Assembly (NCBI GenBank): GCA_016900015.1
Contig: JACJJM010000009.1
Span: 1-64,000, forward strand
Direction of reading: 5' to 3'
Source of the DNA: Phocaeicola coprophilus
GTDB lineage: Bacteria; Bacteroidota; Bacteroidia; Bacteroidales; Bacteroidaceae
DNA: 64,000 nucleotides
Below are positions 37,304 through 46,332 of this stretch, piece after piece. A program made the position numbers and the translations under genes. Under the pieces are notes generated by a model, which saw only the letters and a list, made by a program, of their open reading frames with translations, ran no database searches and was not told where the DNA came from. How positions within the stretch are numbered: the stretch's first letter is position 1; each line of letters begins with the position of its first letter.

Positions 37304-37365
37304 CAAAAATATATTAATATCCTCGAATCAAGGTGTAGATTTGAGTTTTTTTGGTGTAGTTTTGT
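37304..37365. promoter_or_regulatory. HTCS-type operator between the pectate lyase and HTCS genes
   Basis: Half-sites GTGTAGATTTG (37333) and GTGTAGTTTTG (37354) are 21 bp apart. The near one is 21 bases from the minus-strand -7 box TATTTTTG (37304-37311) of the pectate lyase. On the plus strand TAGTTTTG (37357-37364) can serve as the -7 box of the HTCS gene, so the far half-site overlaps the regulator's own promoter. Confidence 0.7.
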
Positions 37366-37495
37366 GTCAAAACACATAAGATGTTCGGTAATGCTTTTTC
37401 TATGGCGGGTACGAAGGGCGCGCAGGCAAGTATTGAGTGCGTGAATGTCGTGCCAGACCGTATGGAAAGTGGAGAACAGTATATGCGATTCATCC

Positions 37496-40400
37496 ATGAA
37501 ACATACATTAAAGTTGTTGATTTGTTTGTTGGCAGTCTTTGTCCGTTTGTTGCCAGTCGCGTCACAGGGCACGTATGTCCCGACACTTTATAATACTTCA
37601 AACGGATTACCCCAGCAGACAATCAACGCGACCATACAAGACAAGCAAGGCTATATGTGGTTTGCCACCTCGAACGGGTTCAGCCGTTTCGATGGTGAGA
37701 AGTTTACCAATTATAATCTGGAGGACAGCGACAGCCTTGGGCTGGGAAACAATCTTATCACTGCGCTCCGCGAGGACAGCCATCGCTACATCTGGCTGAC
37801 CAATGACAATCGCGTGACATTCCGTTTCAACCCTTACACCCGCCAGTTCCTGGAACTTCCGGATTCACTCGGACAAGTGGAGGCTGTCCAACTCATACCC
37901 AACGGCGACATCTGGCTCTATCTGGAGAAACGGGAACTCATTCGGGCGTACTATGATGAGGAAGAAGACTTGCATTATGAATCAGTCCTGTGCTATCCGC
38001 CGAACGACACGACTAAAATCGTGATGATATCCAATGACCGGGAAGGGCGGGTCTGGATATTGACCAGCAAGGAACTCCTCGACTACGACCATGAGAACAA
38101 AAAGCTGACGAAGCACCCGCTGGGCACGGATGCCCGCTACTTCAGCATGCGCAAGCGTCTGAATCTGTTTCAGATTGGAAGTGACCGAGGGCGGGTGTAT
38201 ATCTATCATAACAAAGAGGGGTATCATACGCTGATACAACTGCCTACGCAGGACAACGTGGTGCGTATCAAGGCTTATACGGACGTGAAGTCCATCTACA
38301 TGACTGCGGCTGACGGGTTCTTCCTGCACGACATCGAGACCGGGGCTGTGCGCCAATATGCTGCCAACCAACCTGCGCCCTACAGACTGGAGAGCAATCG
38401 TATAGGGGATTGCTATGTGGACCAGGACAAAAACATCTGGGTGACCTATTTGGACAATTCCGTCATCACCTGCTTGGAAATAAACAAAAACAGCCAGCGC
38501 AAGTTTCATCTCCTGGACCGCCACCGACGGAACATCATGGCGCGTGACAAGATTTCCATCTTCGAAGACCGTAACCAGCGCATCTGGTTCTATGCACCCA
38601 ATAAGGCGCTCAACTATTATGATATGGAGAATCACGAGCTGTTCCCTCTCATCCTGCCTTCCACCCAAAACATGCCGGACTTCACCGAACCCTCGAATCT
38701 CTACGTCGACAAGCAGCGCAACTTGTGGCTGGGGAAGGGAAACAAGGGTGTCCTGAAACTGACCTTCAAGAGCAACTATTTCAAGCTCGTCTCGCCAGAC
38801 CCTTCCGACCTTTATAACAATGAGAACCGGACTACCGGCCTCTGCATAGACCGCTATGACCGGCTATGGATGGGGACGCGCGACAGCACCATCCACATCT
38901 TTGATGCACGCACGCATCGCTTCCTGGGTTATTTTTCCGACCGGGGAACCATCACGCCGCACAAGACTTACATAGGACAGGCAAACACCATCTTGCAGGA
39001 CCATGAAGGGAACATCTGGATTGGCACAGAAGAGCGCGGACTCTTCAAGGCCACACCACAGAGTAAAGACCGCTACGCGCTCCAGCACTTCACGCACTGC
39101 GACGGAGACTCCTATTCGCTGAGCGACAATCATGTTTCGGTCGTGCTGGAAGACAGTTGCCACCATATATGGGTGGGTACGGCGAGAGGCGGGTTGAACT
39201 ATGTGAACCGCGATTCGCAGGGAAAGACCGTGTTTTTCCATCGGGGAAACCGTCTGAAGCAATATCCCACCACACACCGTGAGATTCGCTGTCTGTGTGA
39301 AGACAGCCAGGGCTATGTCTGGGTGGCTTCCAAGCAAGGTGTGCTCCGTTTCCATCCGATGGTGAATGCGCCGGAGTCGGTCGTCTTCGAAGACCTCCAC
39401 AGGCTCACCTCCGGAAAGGAGGCTTTCAACAGCAATGCTGTTCTGCACATTTTCAAGGACAGCCGCGGGACGCTCTATCTGGCCACCTTCGGCAAAGGGT
39501 TGTATCGCTCGGACAGCCGCTGTTTTAAGAACTACACCACCCGTGACGGTCTGCCCTCGGACATTATCTACACCATGCAGGAGGACAGCGAAGGCCACAT
39601 CTGGCTGGCCACGGAAGTCGGCTTGTGTGAGTTTGACCCCGAAGCAGAGACCTTTGACACCTACGACAGCCGTTTCTTTTCCTCTGACCTCACCTTCTCG
39701 GATGACGATGCCGTCACGAATGGCGCGGACGAACTGCTCTTTGCCACCGACCGGGGCTTTCTGGCTTTCCGCCCGTCAGAAATCGAGAAGGAAATCTATA
39801 AGCCGAACATCGTGCTCACATCCTTTGAAGTCAAAGATCTGTCGCTGACTGACAAGGACGGGCTGTCCTATCGTTTTGACTCCGAGGAGGCCGTAGTGCT
39901 CGAGCACGACTGCAATTCCTTCACCTTGCGTTTCCGTGCTCTTGACATGAATTTTCCTGATAGGGTGCAGTATGCTTTCAAGCTGGAGGGCTTTGATGAC
40001 TGGCATTATGTGGGCAACGATGCGAAAGCCATCTACACGAACATTCCCAGCGGCACATACACATTCCGCGTGCGGTCGACCAACAGCGACGGACGGTGGG
40101 TGGACAATGAGCGCACGCTCCGCATCCGTGTGCTGCCTTCTTTCCGGGAGTCGCCCGGAGGCATCGCCCTCTTCATCGCCCTCTTTCTGCTGGCGGTCTT
40201 CGTTGCGGCAGCCATCTTGCTGAAACTCTACAAGCTGAACCAGCGGGTGGAGATGGAGCAGAAGCTGGCTGATGTAAAGACAAACTTCTTCACCAACATC
40301 GTCCACGAGATGCGCACGCCTTTCACGCTCATCGTCTCCCCGCTGGAGAATGTGCTCGAACAGAAAGACCTTTCGCCCAAGGTGCGGCAAAATCTGGAAA

Positions 40401-41824
40401 TCATGCAGACGAATGTCCGCCGTAGTATCCGTCTCATCAACCAGATACTTGACTTCCAGAAAATCACGAGCGACAAGATGCATCTGCGCGTACGGCGCGT
40501 GGAGCTGCGTTCCTTTTTCGAACAGTTGTTAGGCTCGTTCTCCGGGTTGGCCGAACAGGAACACACGAGTCTGGCCTTGCAGATGGAGGCACCTTCGCTG
40601 ACCATCTGGGCTGATGAAGAGAAGCTGGAAAGCGTGTTCTTCAATTTGCTTTCGAATGCTTTCAAGTATTCCCCACAGGGCAAACAAATCACGGTCGAAG
40701 TCGCGGAAGAGGCCGACACCGTCGTCGTGCGCGTCGTCGACCAGGGATATGGCATTCCTGAAGACAAGCAGTCACACTTGTTCGGACGTTTCGAGTCATT
40801 CCTTCAGAAAAACGCTTCCCGCACACCGAGCACGGGCATCGGGCTTTCGCTCATCAAGGAACTCGTGGAGCTTCATCACGGGCATATCACGGTGAGCAGC
40901 AAGGTCGGGGCCGGCTCGGTCTTCACTGTCGAGCTGCCTAAGGGAGACCGTCATTTTGCAGCAGACACGGAGTTTATCCTGGATGACAGTGACAGTGCAT
41001 CGTCGGACGGAGCAGCACCGGCTGTCGGCTTTGCCGCCGAGGACCGCCGTTCGTTGGTGCTCATTGTGGAGGACAATGCCGACCTGCGCCGCTTCCTGGA
41101 GTCGACTTTTGCGGCAGACTATCGGGTGGCGACGGCTGCCAACGGCGAAGAAGGTTTCCTTCAAGCCGTGAAGCACAATCCGGACCTCGTGATAAGCGAC
41201 ATCCGTATGCCTCTGGTGAGCGGGACGGAGATGGTCAGGATGCTCCGCAGCAATCCGGCCACAAGCCACATACCCGTCATCCTGCTCACGGGGGAAGCCT
41301 CGTTTGACGGCGAAATCGAGAGTCTCAATCTCGACGTGGAAGCCTACATTCCCAAGCCTTTCAGTTCGAAAGTGTTGCAGGCACAGGTGGGCAACATCCT
41401 CCGCCGCCGCGAGCAGTTGCGCCGGTTCTACCAGTCGCAGATTACCAGTCCCGACGCGGCAGCGCCTGCCAAGGACCAACCCGACGACGCTTTGCCGTCT
41501 GCCGAGCAGGCTTTCATCCATCGCCTGACCGACTTCATCAACGAACAACTCGGTTCGCCCGAACTGACTGTCGAGAGCCTGTCCCGGCGGATGGGCGTCA
41601 GCCGTTCGGTGCTGACTAAAAAGACGAAAGCACTTATCGGCATTTCGCCCGTCGAGCTTATCCGCGACTTCCGCCTGCGCCGTGCCGTCGCCCTTCTCGA
41701 AGCCGGCGGACGCACCATCACCGAAGTGGCCTTCCTCACGGGGTTCTACGATTCGCACTATTTCAGTAAATGCTTCAAGCAAGTCTACGGTGTCTCCCCG
41801 TCGGATTATTGCAAAAAGAAATAG
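37496..41824 (+). CDS. Hybrid two-component system regulator (HTCS), likely pectin sensor
   Basis: About 1442 residues from ATG 37496, where the signal peptide MKHTLKLLICLLAVFVRLLP starts (ATG 37445 is upstream in frame but lacks one). Propeller repeats fill about residues 25-740 (MWFATSNGFSRFDGEKFTNY, LWMGTRDS, WIGTEERGLF, WVGTARGGLNYV). A Y_Y_Y domain follows, then a membrane helix (888-912), a histidine kinase with IVHEMRTPFTLIVSP, ATPase boxes DQGYGIP and STGIGLSLI, a receiver with the phospho-Asp in ISDIRMPLVSG, and an AraC domain ending YGVSPSDYCKKK. Divergent from the PL10 pectate lyase, which is the natural target; a pectic oligosaccharide ligand is inferred from this. Confidence 0.93.
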   Translation: MKHTLKLLICLLAVFVRLLPVASQGTYVPTLYNTSNGLPQQTINATIQDKQGYMWFATSNGFSRFDGEKFTNYNLEDSDSLGLGNNLITALREDSHRYIWLTNDNRVTFRFNPYTRQFLELPDSLGQVEAVQLIPNGDIWLYLEKRELIRAYYDEEEDLHYESVLCYPPNDTTKIVMISNDREGRVWILTSKELLDYDHENKKLTKHPLGTDARYFSMRKRLNLFQIGSDRGRVYIYHNKEGYHTLIQLPTQDNVVRIKAYTDVKSIYMTAADGFFLHDIETGAVRQYAANQPAPYRLESNRIGDCYVDQDKNIWVTYLDNSVITCLEINKNSQRKFHLLDRHRRNIMARDKISIFEDRNQRIWFYAPNKALNYYDMENHELFPLILPSTQNMPDFTEPSNLYVDKQRNLWLGKGNKGVLKLTFKSNYFKLVSPDPSDLYNNENRTTGLCIDRYDRLWMGTRDSTIHIFDARTHRFLGYFSDRGTITPHKTYIGQANTILQDHEGNIWIGTEERGLFKATPQSKDRYALQHFTHCDGDSYSLSDNHVSVVLEDSCHHIWVGTARGGLNYVNRDSQGKTVFFHRGNRLKQYPTTHREIRCLCEDSQGYVWVASKQGVLRFHPMVNAPESVVFEDLHRLTSGKEAFNSNAVLHIFKDSRGTLYLATFGKGLYRSDSRCFKNYTTRDGLPSDIIYTMQEDSEGHIWLATEVGLCEFDPEAETFDTYDSRFFSSDLTFSDDDAVTNGADELLFATDRGFLAFRPSEIEKEIYKPNIVLTSFEVKDLSLTDKDGLSYRFDSEEAVVLEHDCNSFTLRFRALDMNFPDRVQYAFKLEGFDDWHYVGNDAKAIYTNIPSGTYTFRVRSTNSDGRWVDNERTLRIRVLPSFRESPGGIALFIALFLLAVFVAAAILLKLYKLNQRVEMEQKLADVKTNFFTNIVHEMRTPFTLIVSPLENVLEQKDLSPKVRQNLEIMQTNVRRSIRLINQILDFQKITSDKMHLRVRRVELRSFFEQLLGSFSGLAEQEHTSLALQMEAPSLTIWADEEKLESVFFNLLSNAFKYSPQGKQITVEVAEEADTVVVRVVDQGYGIPEDKQSHLFGRFESFLQKNASRTPSTGIGLSLIKELVELHHGHITVSSKVGAGSVFTVELPKGDRHFAADTEFILDDSDSASSDGAAPAVGFAAEDRRSLVLIVEDNADLRRFLESTFAADYRVATAANGEEGFLQAVKHNPDLVISDIRMPLVSGTEMVRMLRSNPATSHIPVILLTGEASFDGEIESLNLDVEAYIPKPFSSKVLQAQVGNILRRREQLRRFYQSQITSPDAAAPAKDQPDDALPSAEQAFIHRLTDFINEQLGSPELTVESLSRRMGVSRSVLTKKTKALIGISPVELIRDFRLRRAVALLEAGGRTITEVAFLTGFYDSHYFSKCFKQVYGVSPSDYCKKK

Positions 41825-41904
41825 ACAAATCCATACATCCCGCACCCGCATCCCGTTTGCCCGTGCAGCTGCCTTAAGGCTGTCCGCGGGCGGACTGGTT
41901 TGCG

Positions 41905-41962
41905 CCCGTCCTTACCCTCCTTTTCGTCCTCTTCCGCCTTCCTTTCCGCTCCCGGGCGGAGT
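41905..41962. repeat. 22-bp-phased repeat, locus 5 of 8
   Basis: TACCCTCCTTTTCG (41913) and TTCCTTTCCG (41939) have TCCTTT cores at 41918 and 41940, 22 bases apart. GCGCCCG and CGGGCGG lie on either side. The rest of the 41825-42284 gap shows only the terminator. Confidence 0.75.
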
Positions 41963-42210
41963 GTATGGGGTTGTCCTCACAGGTTGATTTACCATAGGAG
42001 CTGGGCTGTAAATAGTTGGTTGAATGTTAGTTCCTGCAATCTATAGATGCTTGTACTTGCTTTGTTGGGAAGATGGCAATCTTCAGGAACATATTTTATC
42101 AGAGTATGAATTGGCTTGTGCTGAAAAATGTGTACAATGTGATTTCTGGAGTTGGTGAATCTTTCGGTGGAAGACAGTGTTTGAACAATAAGATATAAAA
42201 GAGTATAAAG

Positions 42211-42263
42211 AAAGGCCGTAACTGAAGCAAGCAACTAGTGCACTTGCCGGGTTGCGGCCTTTT
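42211..42263. terminator. Bidirectional terminator between HTCS and sufS
   Basis: AAAGGCCGTAAC (42211-42222) pairs with GTTGCGGCCTTT (42251-42262), one T-G wobble, with an inner GCAAG / CTTGC. T-rich on both sides. It ends the long rimP-sufS operon and the HTCS transcript. Confidence 0.88.
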
Positions 42264-42284
42264 CTATATAGGTTTGGAGTTCGT

Positions 42285-43496
42285 TCAGAACATCTTCCTC
42301 ACCCGTTCGATGCCTGCCACGAGTGCGTCGACTTCCTCCCGCGTGTTGTAGAAGCTGAAGGAGGCGCGCACTGTGCCTTCGATGCCCAGACGCTCCATGA
42401 GGGGCTGGGCACAGTGGTGGCCCGTGCGGACGGCGATGCCCAGGCGGTCGAGCAGTGTGCCGAGGTCAAAGTGGTGGATGTCGCCGACAAGGAAGGAGAT
42501 GACGCTTCCCTTGTCCGGTGTCGTGCCGAAGATGCGCATCCCTTCGATGGCTTGCAGACGCTCCGTGGCGTAGCGGGTAAGTTCGTGCTCGTAAGCCTCG
42601 ATGTCCTTCATGCCGAGGGCACTGACGTAGTCGAGTGCGGTGGCCAGGGCATGGGTGCCGATGTAGTCGGGCGTGCCGGCTTCGAACTTGTAGGGCAGTT
42701 CGTTGAACGTGGTGCGCTCGAAGCTCACGTGTTGTATCATCTCGCCTCCGCCCTGATAGGGAGGCAGGCGGTCGAGCCATTTCTCCTTGCCATAGAGCAC
42801 GCCCACGCCCGTAGGCCCATAGACCTTGTGTCCGCTGAAAGCGTAGAAGTCTGCGTCGAGGGCCTGAACGTCGACGGCCATGTGCGGGACGGACTGTGCC
42901 CCGTCGACAAGGACGGGCACGCCGTGTGCATGTGCGGTGGCTATCATCTGCCGGACGGGGTTGACCGTGCCGAGCACATTTGACACATGGGCCACGCATA
43001 CGAGCCGGGTGCGTTCGTTGAAGAGCCGTTCGTACTCGTCGGGCAGGAGACGTCCGTCGTCACTCATCGGGATGACGCGGATGACAATGCCCCGACGTTC
43101 GCGGAGCAGTTGCCAGGGGACGATGTTACTGTGGTGTTCCATCGTGGAGACGATGATTTCGTCGCCTTCCGTCATGCAGGCCTCTCCGAAGGATGAAGCC
43201 AGCAGGTTGATGCTTTCCGTCGTTCCGCGGGTGAAGACGATTTCGTTCGTCGAGCGGGCATTGATGAAGCGGCGCACGGTCTCCCTGGCAGCCTCGTGAA
43301 GCTCGGTGGCTTGCTGGGAGAGGAAGTGTACACCGCGGTGCACGTTGGCATTCACCGAGTAGTACTCCTCCGTGATGGCGTCGACCACGCAACGGGGCTT
43401 TTGGGTCGTGGCGGCATTGTCCAGATAGACAAGCGGGCGGCCATAGACCGTGCGGCCCAGGATGGGGAAGTCTTCGCGTATCTTTGTTATATTCAT
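42285..43496 (-). CDS. sufS: Cysteine desulfurase SufS
   Basis: A PLP enzyme that takes sulfur from cysteine for Fe-S cluster assembly on SufBCD. 403 residues from ATG 43496 (MNITKIREDFPILGRTVYGR; an upstream ATG at 43517 is less likely). The PLP lysine is in FYAFSGHKVYGPTGVG, and the catalytic Cys is in AVRTGHHCAQPLMERLG close to the C-terminus, as in class II desulfurases. MEHHSNIVPWQLL is also typical. It is the last gene of the operon, 25 bases after sufD. Confidence 0.97.
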   Translation of the reverse strand: MNITKIREDFPILGRTVYGRPLVYLDNAATTQKPRCVVDAITEEYYSVNANVHRGVHFLSQQATELHEAARETVRRFINARSTNEIVFTRGTTESINLLASSFGEACMTEGDEIIVSTMEHHSNIVPWQLLRERRGIVIRVIPMSDDGRLLPDEYERLFNERTRLVCVAHVSNVLGTVNPVRQMIATAHAHGVPVLVDGAQSVPHMAVDVQALDADFYAFSGHKVYGPTGVGVLYGKEKWLDRLPPYQGGGEMIQHVSFERTTFNELPYKFEAGTPDYIGTHALATALDYVSALGMKDIEAYEHELTRYATERLQAIEGMRIFGTTPDKGSVISFLVGDIHHFDLGTLLDRLGIAVRTGHHCAQPLMERLGIEGTVRASFSFYNTREEVDALVAGIERVRKMF

Positions 43497-43521
43497 GATT
43501 CGTAGTTGTTTAGTCATGTTC

Positions 43522-44865
43522 CTATTTACAGATGGCGCAGCCTTGGCACTTGTTCAGTTCGCCGCGGAAGCGTTTCTCCACGAGCAGGTGCAGGCGGTCT
43601 CTCAGTGCGTCAAGGCGTATCTCGTCCACCACTTCGTTGACAAAGGCAAACATGAGCAGCAGACGGGCTTCCTTCTCGCTGATGCCGCGTTGGCGCATGT
43701 AGAAGAGGGCGTTTTCGTCGAGTTGGCCGACGGTCGCCCCGTGTCCGCACTTCACGTCGTCAGCATAGATTTCCAGTTGGGGCTGGGTGTACATGCGTGC
43801 TTCGCGGGTCAGACAGAGGTTGCGGTTGGTCTGTTGGGAGGAGGTGTGCTGAGCGCCTTCTCGGACGAGCACCTTACCGGCGAAAGCTCCCACGGCACTG
43901 TCGTCGAGCACGTACTTGTAGAGTTCCGTGCTGGTGCAGTCACTGGTGCGGTGGTCGATGAAGGTGTTGTTGTCCACATGCTGCTGTTTGTCCCCGATGG
44001 CCATGCCCAGCATCTTGATTTCGGCCCCTCTTCCGTCGAGGACCACTTCAGTCGTGTTGCGGGTTTGTCCGTTGTGGAGGGTCATGCCGTTGAGCAAGAC
44101 GTTGCTGCCGGCTTTCTGATGTACGTAGAGATTGCTGAAACGCACGGTGTTGTTGTGTGTCTCCTCGAGTTCGTAGAAGTCGAATGTGGCATTCTCTCCG
44201 ACGAATACTTCGATGACCTGGGTGACGAGGAACTTCACGCGGTCGATGGCATGGTCGCAGGCCAGCAGCCGTGCTTGTGCGCCATCTTCCACGATGACGA
44301 GCACGCGGCGGTTGAGCATGAAGTCGACGCTTGAGCGCAGGAGGTTTATCACTTGGATGGGCCGTTCCACGACGATGCCCTTCGGGACGTAGAGCACGAA
44401 CCCATCCTGTGCCAGCATGGTGTTGAGTGCTGTGACGGCGTCTTTCGACGTGTCGGCCAGCCGGCCGTAATGGCGTGCGGCCAGTTCCGGACGGAGGGTT
44501 GAAAACTCTTTCAGACTGCCGGCCCAGACGCCTTCAGGCAGGGAAGCCTTGGGTTGCTCGTGTGCGTCGAAACAGTCATTGAGCATGACGTAGAGCGAAG
44601 TGCTGAGATTGGGCACGTCGCACTTGAACACTTCACTGGTGTCGACGGGGATGTCGAGACGGTTCAGGTTGAGTCCGTAATCGGGTGCGAACAGTTCGTC
44701 CACGTCGGTGTACTTGTACTTCTCCACCTTGCGGTTCGGGAAACCCAACCGCTGGAAGTCGGCGAAGGCTTGTGCCCTGGGGGTGTTCATCACCTCCGAA
44801 CTGTGGGCGGCAATCATTCCCTCGCACTGGCGGTACAGGTCGATATATTGTTGTTCTGCTTTCAT
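43522..44865 (-). CDS. sufD: Fe-S cluster assembly protein SufD
   Basis: Scaffold partner of SufB in the SufBC2D complex. 447 residues with a helical N-terminus, a beta-helix core and the conserved C-terminal signature DVKCGHGATVGQLDENALFY MRQRGISEKEARLLL. Length is normal. It lies downstream of the GxxExxY cassette, which separates it from sufC by about 530 bases, so in this genome its expression depends on read-through of that cassette or on a promoter inside it. Confidence 0.96.
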   Translation of the reverse strand: MKAEQQYIDLYRQCEGMIAAHSSEVMNTPRAQAFADFQRLGFPNRKVEKYKYTDVDELFAPDYGLNLNRLDIPVDTSEVFKCDVPNLSTSLYVMLNDCFDAHEQPKASLPEGVWAGSLKEFSTLRPELAARHYGRLADTSKDAVTALNTMLAQDGFVLYVPKGIVVERPIQVINLLRSSVDFMLNRRVLVIVEDGAQARLLACDHAIDRVKFLVTQVIEVFVGENATFDFYELEETHNNTVRFSNLYVHQKAGSNVLLNGMTLHNGQTRNTTEVVLDGRGAEIKMLGMAIGDKQQHVDNNTFIDHRTSDCTSTELYKYVLDDSAVGAFAGKVLVREGAQHTSSQQTNRNLCLTREARMYTQPQLEIYADDVKCGHGATVGQLDENALFYMRQRGISEKEARLLLMFAFVNEVVDEIRLDALRDRLHLLVEKRFRGELNKCQGCAICK

Positions 44866-44889
44866 TTCTTTCTGGTGCTTATGTTTGCT

Positions 44890-45383
44890 ATTTTTCAGAC
44901 GCGGATTGCGCGGATGACGCGGATTTTATTTTTTATCTCCGCTGATTTTCCGCAAGCGTTCCCGGTAATAGTTTGAGAAGACTTTTCGGATGATTTCAGG
45001 TTTAGGCCCGAAGTTCATCAGCAGACCGACTTCAATGTCTGTAGCCTTCAGGTAATTGACCAGTTGTAACTCGTGGCTGTCATTGAGGTTGGAAACAGCC
45101 TTGAGTTCCAAAATAATCGAATCGTAGGCTATGATGTCGGCTTCGTAATACCCCACGGCTTTACCTTTATAATATACATCAATCTTCGGATGCGCAGTGC
45201 AGGGGATTCCTCTGTCCTGCAATTCTCGGTAAAGAGCGTTCTGATAGACATTCTCAATGAAGCCATATCCCAGCTCGTTATATACTTCATAAAAAGCATT
45301 GATGATGGCTGATGTCTTTTCTGCTTGAGAAAGTTTGCTGTCCATAAAATCCGCGTCATCCGCGCAATCCGCGTCTGGAAAAT
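44890..45383. mobile_element. GxxExxY cassette bounded by 40-bp inverted repeats
   Basis: Left arm 44890-44929 and right arm 45344-45383 are inverted repeats matching at 39 of 40 bases (core GCGGATTGCGCGGATGACGC). Each arm contains three GCGGAT units. The enclosed gene's ATG (45343-45345) and TAA (44926-44928) lie at the inner edges of the arms. The cassette lies between sufC (10 bases away) and sufD (24 bases away). No target duplication is visible. Confidence 0.8.
44926..45345 (-). CDS. GxxExxY protein (PDDEXK_3 nuclease superfamily)
   Basis: 139 residues with the namesake block NAFYEVYNELGYGFIENVYQ (GYGFIENVY, G-x-x-E-x-x-Y). The PD-(D/E)XK-like core is YEADIIAYDSIILELKAV, with Asp and E-L-K. 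LNDSHELQLVNYLKATDIEV GLLMNFG is also typical of the family. Function is unproven, although the fold is that of DNA nucleases. It is more AT-rich than its neighbours and breaks the suf operon in the same orientation, so transcripts can pass. The start and stop codons are contributed by the flanking inverted repeats. Confidence 0.93.
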   Translation of the reverse strand: MDSKLSQAEKTSAIINAFYEVYNELGYGFIENVYQNALYRELQDRGIPCTAHPKIDVYYKGKAVGYYEADIIAYDSIILELKAVSNLNDSHELQLVNYLKATDIEVGLLMNFGPKPEIIRKVFSNYYRERLRKISGDKK

Positions 45384-45393
45384 AAGTTGTTGT

Positions 45394-46149
45394 TTACTGT
45401 TCTCCTAATTCGGCTTTAATCCAATCGTAGCCGCGTTCCTCCAGTTCAAGGGCCAGTTCCGGACCGGCAGTCTTGACGATGCGGCCTTTGTAGAGGACAT
45501 GGACGATGTCGGGCTTGATGTAGTCGAGCAGGCGTTGGTAGTGAGTGATGACAATGCACGATGTCTCGGGCGTCTTCAGCTTGTTCACGCCTTCAGCCAC
45601 GATGCGCAGGGCGTCGATGTCGAGGCCGGAGTCCGTCTCGTCGAGGATGCTGAGCTTCGGTTCGAGCATGGCCATCTGGAATATCTCGTTGCGCTTTTTC
45701 TCACCGCCTGAGAAACCTTCGTTCACGGAACGGTTGGCCAGCTTGTTGTCCAGCTCCACGACGGCACGTTTCTCTCGCATCAGTTTCAGGAATTCGCTCG
45801 CGCTGAGCGGTTCCAGACCGAGGTATTTGCGCTTCTCGTTGACGGCCGTGCGCATGAAGTTGACCATGCTCACGCCTGGGATTTCCACGGGGTATTGGAA
45901 GGAGAGGAACAGTCCTTCGTGGCTGCGGTCTTCGGGGCTGAGGGCCAGGAGGTCCTTGCCGTTGAATGTCACGGAGCCTTTGGTCACTTCGTAGGCCGGA
46001 TGTCCCACGAGGACATTGCTCAGCGTGCTCTTGCCTGAGCCGTTGGGGCCCATGATGGCATGCACCTCGCCGGTCTTCACCGTGAGGTTGATGCCTTTTA
46101 ATATCTCTTTGCCATTGATGGTGGCATGCAAATCTTTTATTTCTAACAT
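45394..46149 (-). CDS. sufC: Fe-S cluster assembly ATPase SufC
   Basis: ABC-type ATPase of the SufBCD scaffold. 251 residues from ATG 46149 ([20 protein letters not shown]; the longer upstream reading runs through repeat DNA). Walker [15 protein letters not shown], the SufC-type signature [11 protein letters not shown], and Walker [17 protein letters not shown] are all present. Normal length. It lies downstream of sufB across a 183-base gap that contains a 22-bp-type repeat. Confidence 0.97.
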   Translation of the reverse strand: MLEIKDLHATINGKEILKGINLTVKTGEVHAIMGPNGSGKSTLSNVLVGHPAYEVTKGSVTFNGKDLLALSPEDRSHEGLFLSFQYPVEIPGVSMVNFMRTAVNEKRKYLGLEPLSASEFLKLMREKRAVVELDNKLANRSVNEGFSGGEKKRNEIFQMAMLEPKLSILDETDSGLDIDALRIVAEGVNKLKTPETSCIVITHYQRLLDYIKPDIVHVLYKGRIVKTAGPELALELEERGYDWIKAELGEQ

Positions 46150-46224
46150 AATCGTAAATGTTTTTTTGTTTATGAATATTCGGTCCGGCGTGGCTTCGTG
46201 CAGGCTGTGGAGGCCGGCTGACGA

Positions 46225-46290
46225 CGCCTTCCTTTCCGTCTTTGTCCTTCCGTCTTTCCGCTTCCGCACGCCCTTACGGGTAAGTCGGGG
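46225..46290. repeat. 22-bp-phased repeat, locus 6 of 8, inside the suf operon
   Basis: TCCTTTCCG at 46230 and GTCTTTCCG with the TTTCCG core at 46255, 22 bases from the first (46233). This copy lies between sufB and sufC, the only one of the eight inside an evident operon. Confidence 0.7.
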
Positions 46291-46332
46291 CGGGTTCTAT
46301 GCGGTCGTCGGGAAGGTCTTGTTTGGTATTCG

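Noticed and set aside
36184-37572. 462-codon version of the pectate lyase starting at 37572
   Set aside because: The first 98 codons cross the divergent HTCS promoter and gene start and place the signal peptide internally; ATG 37278 follows a good -7 box.
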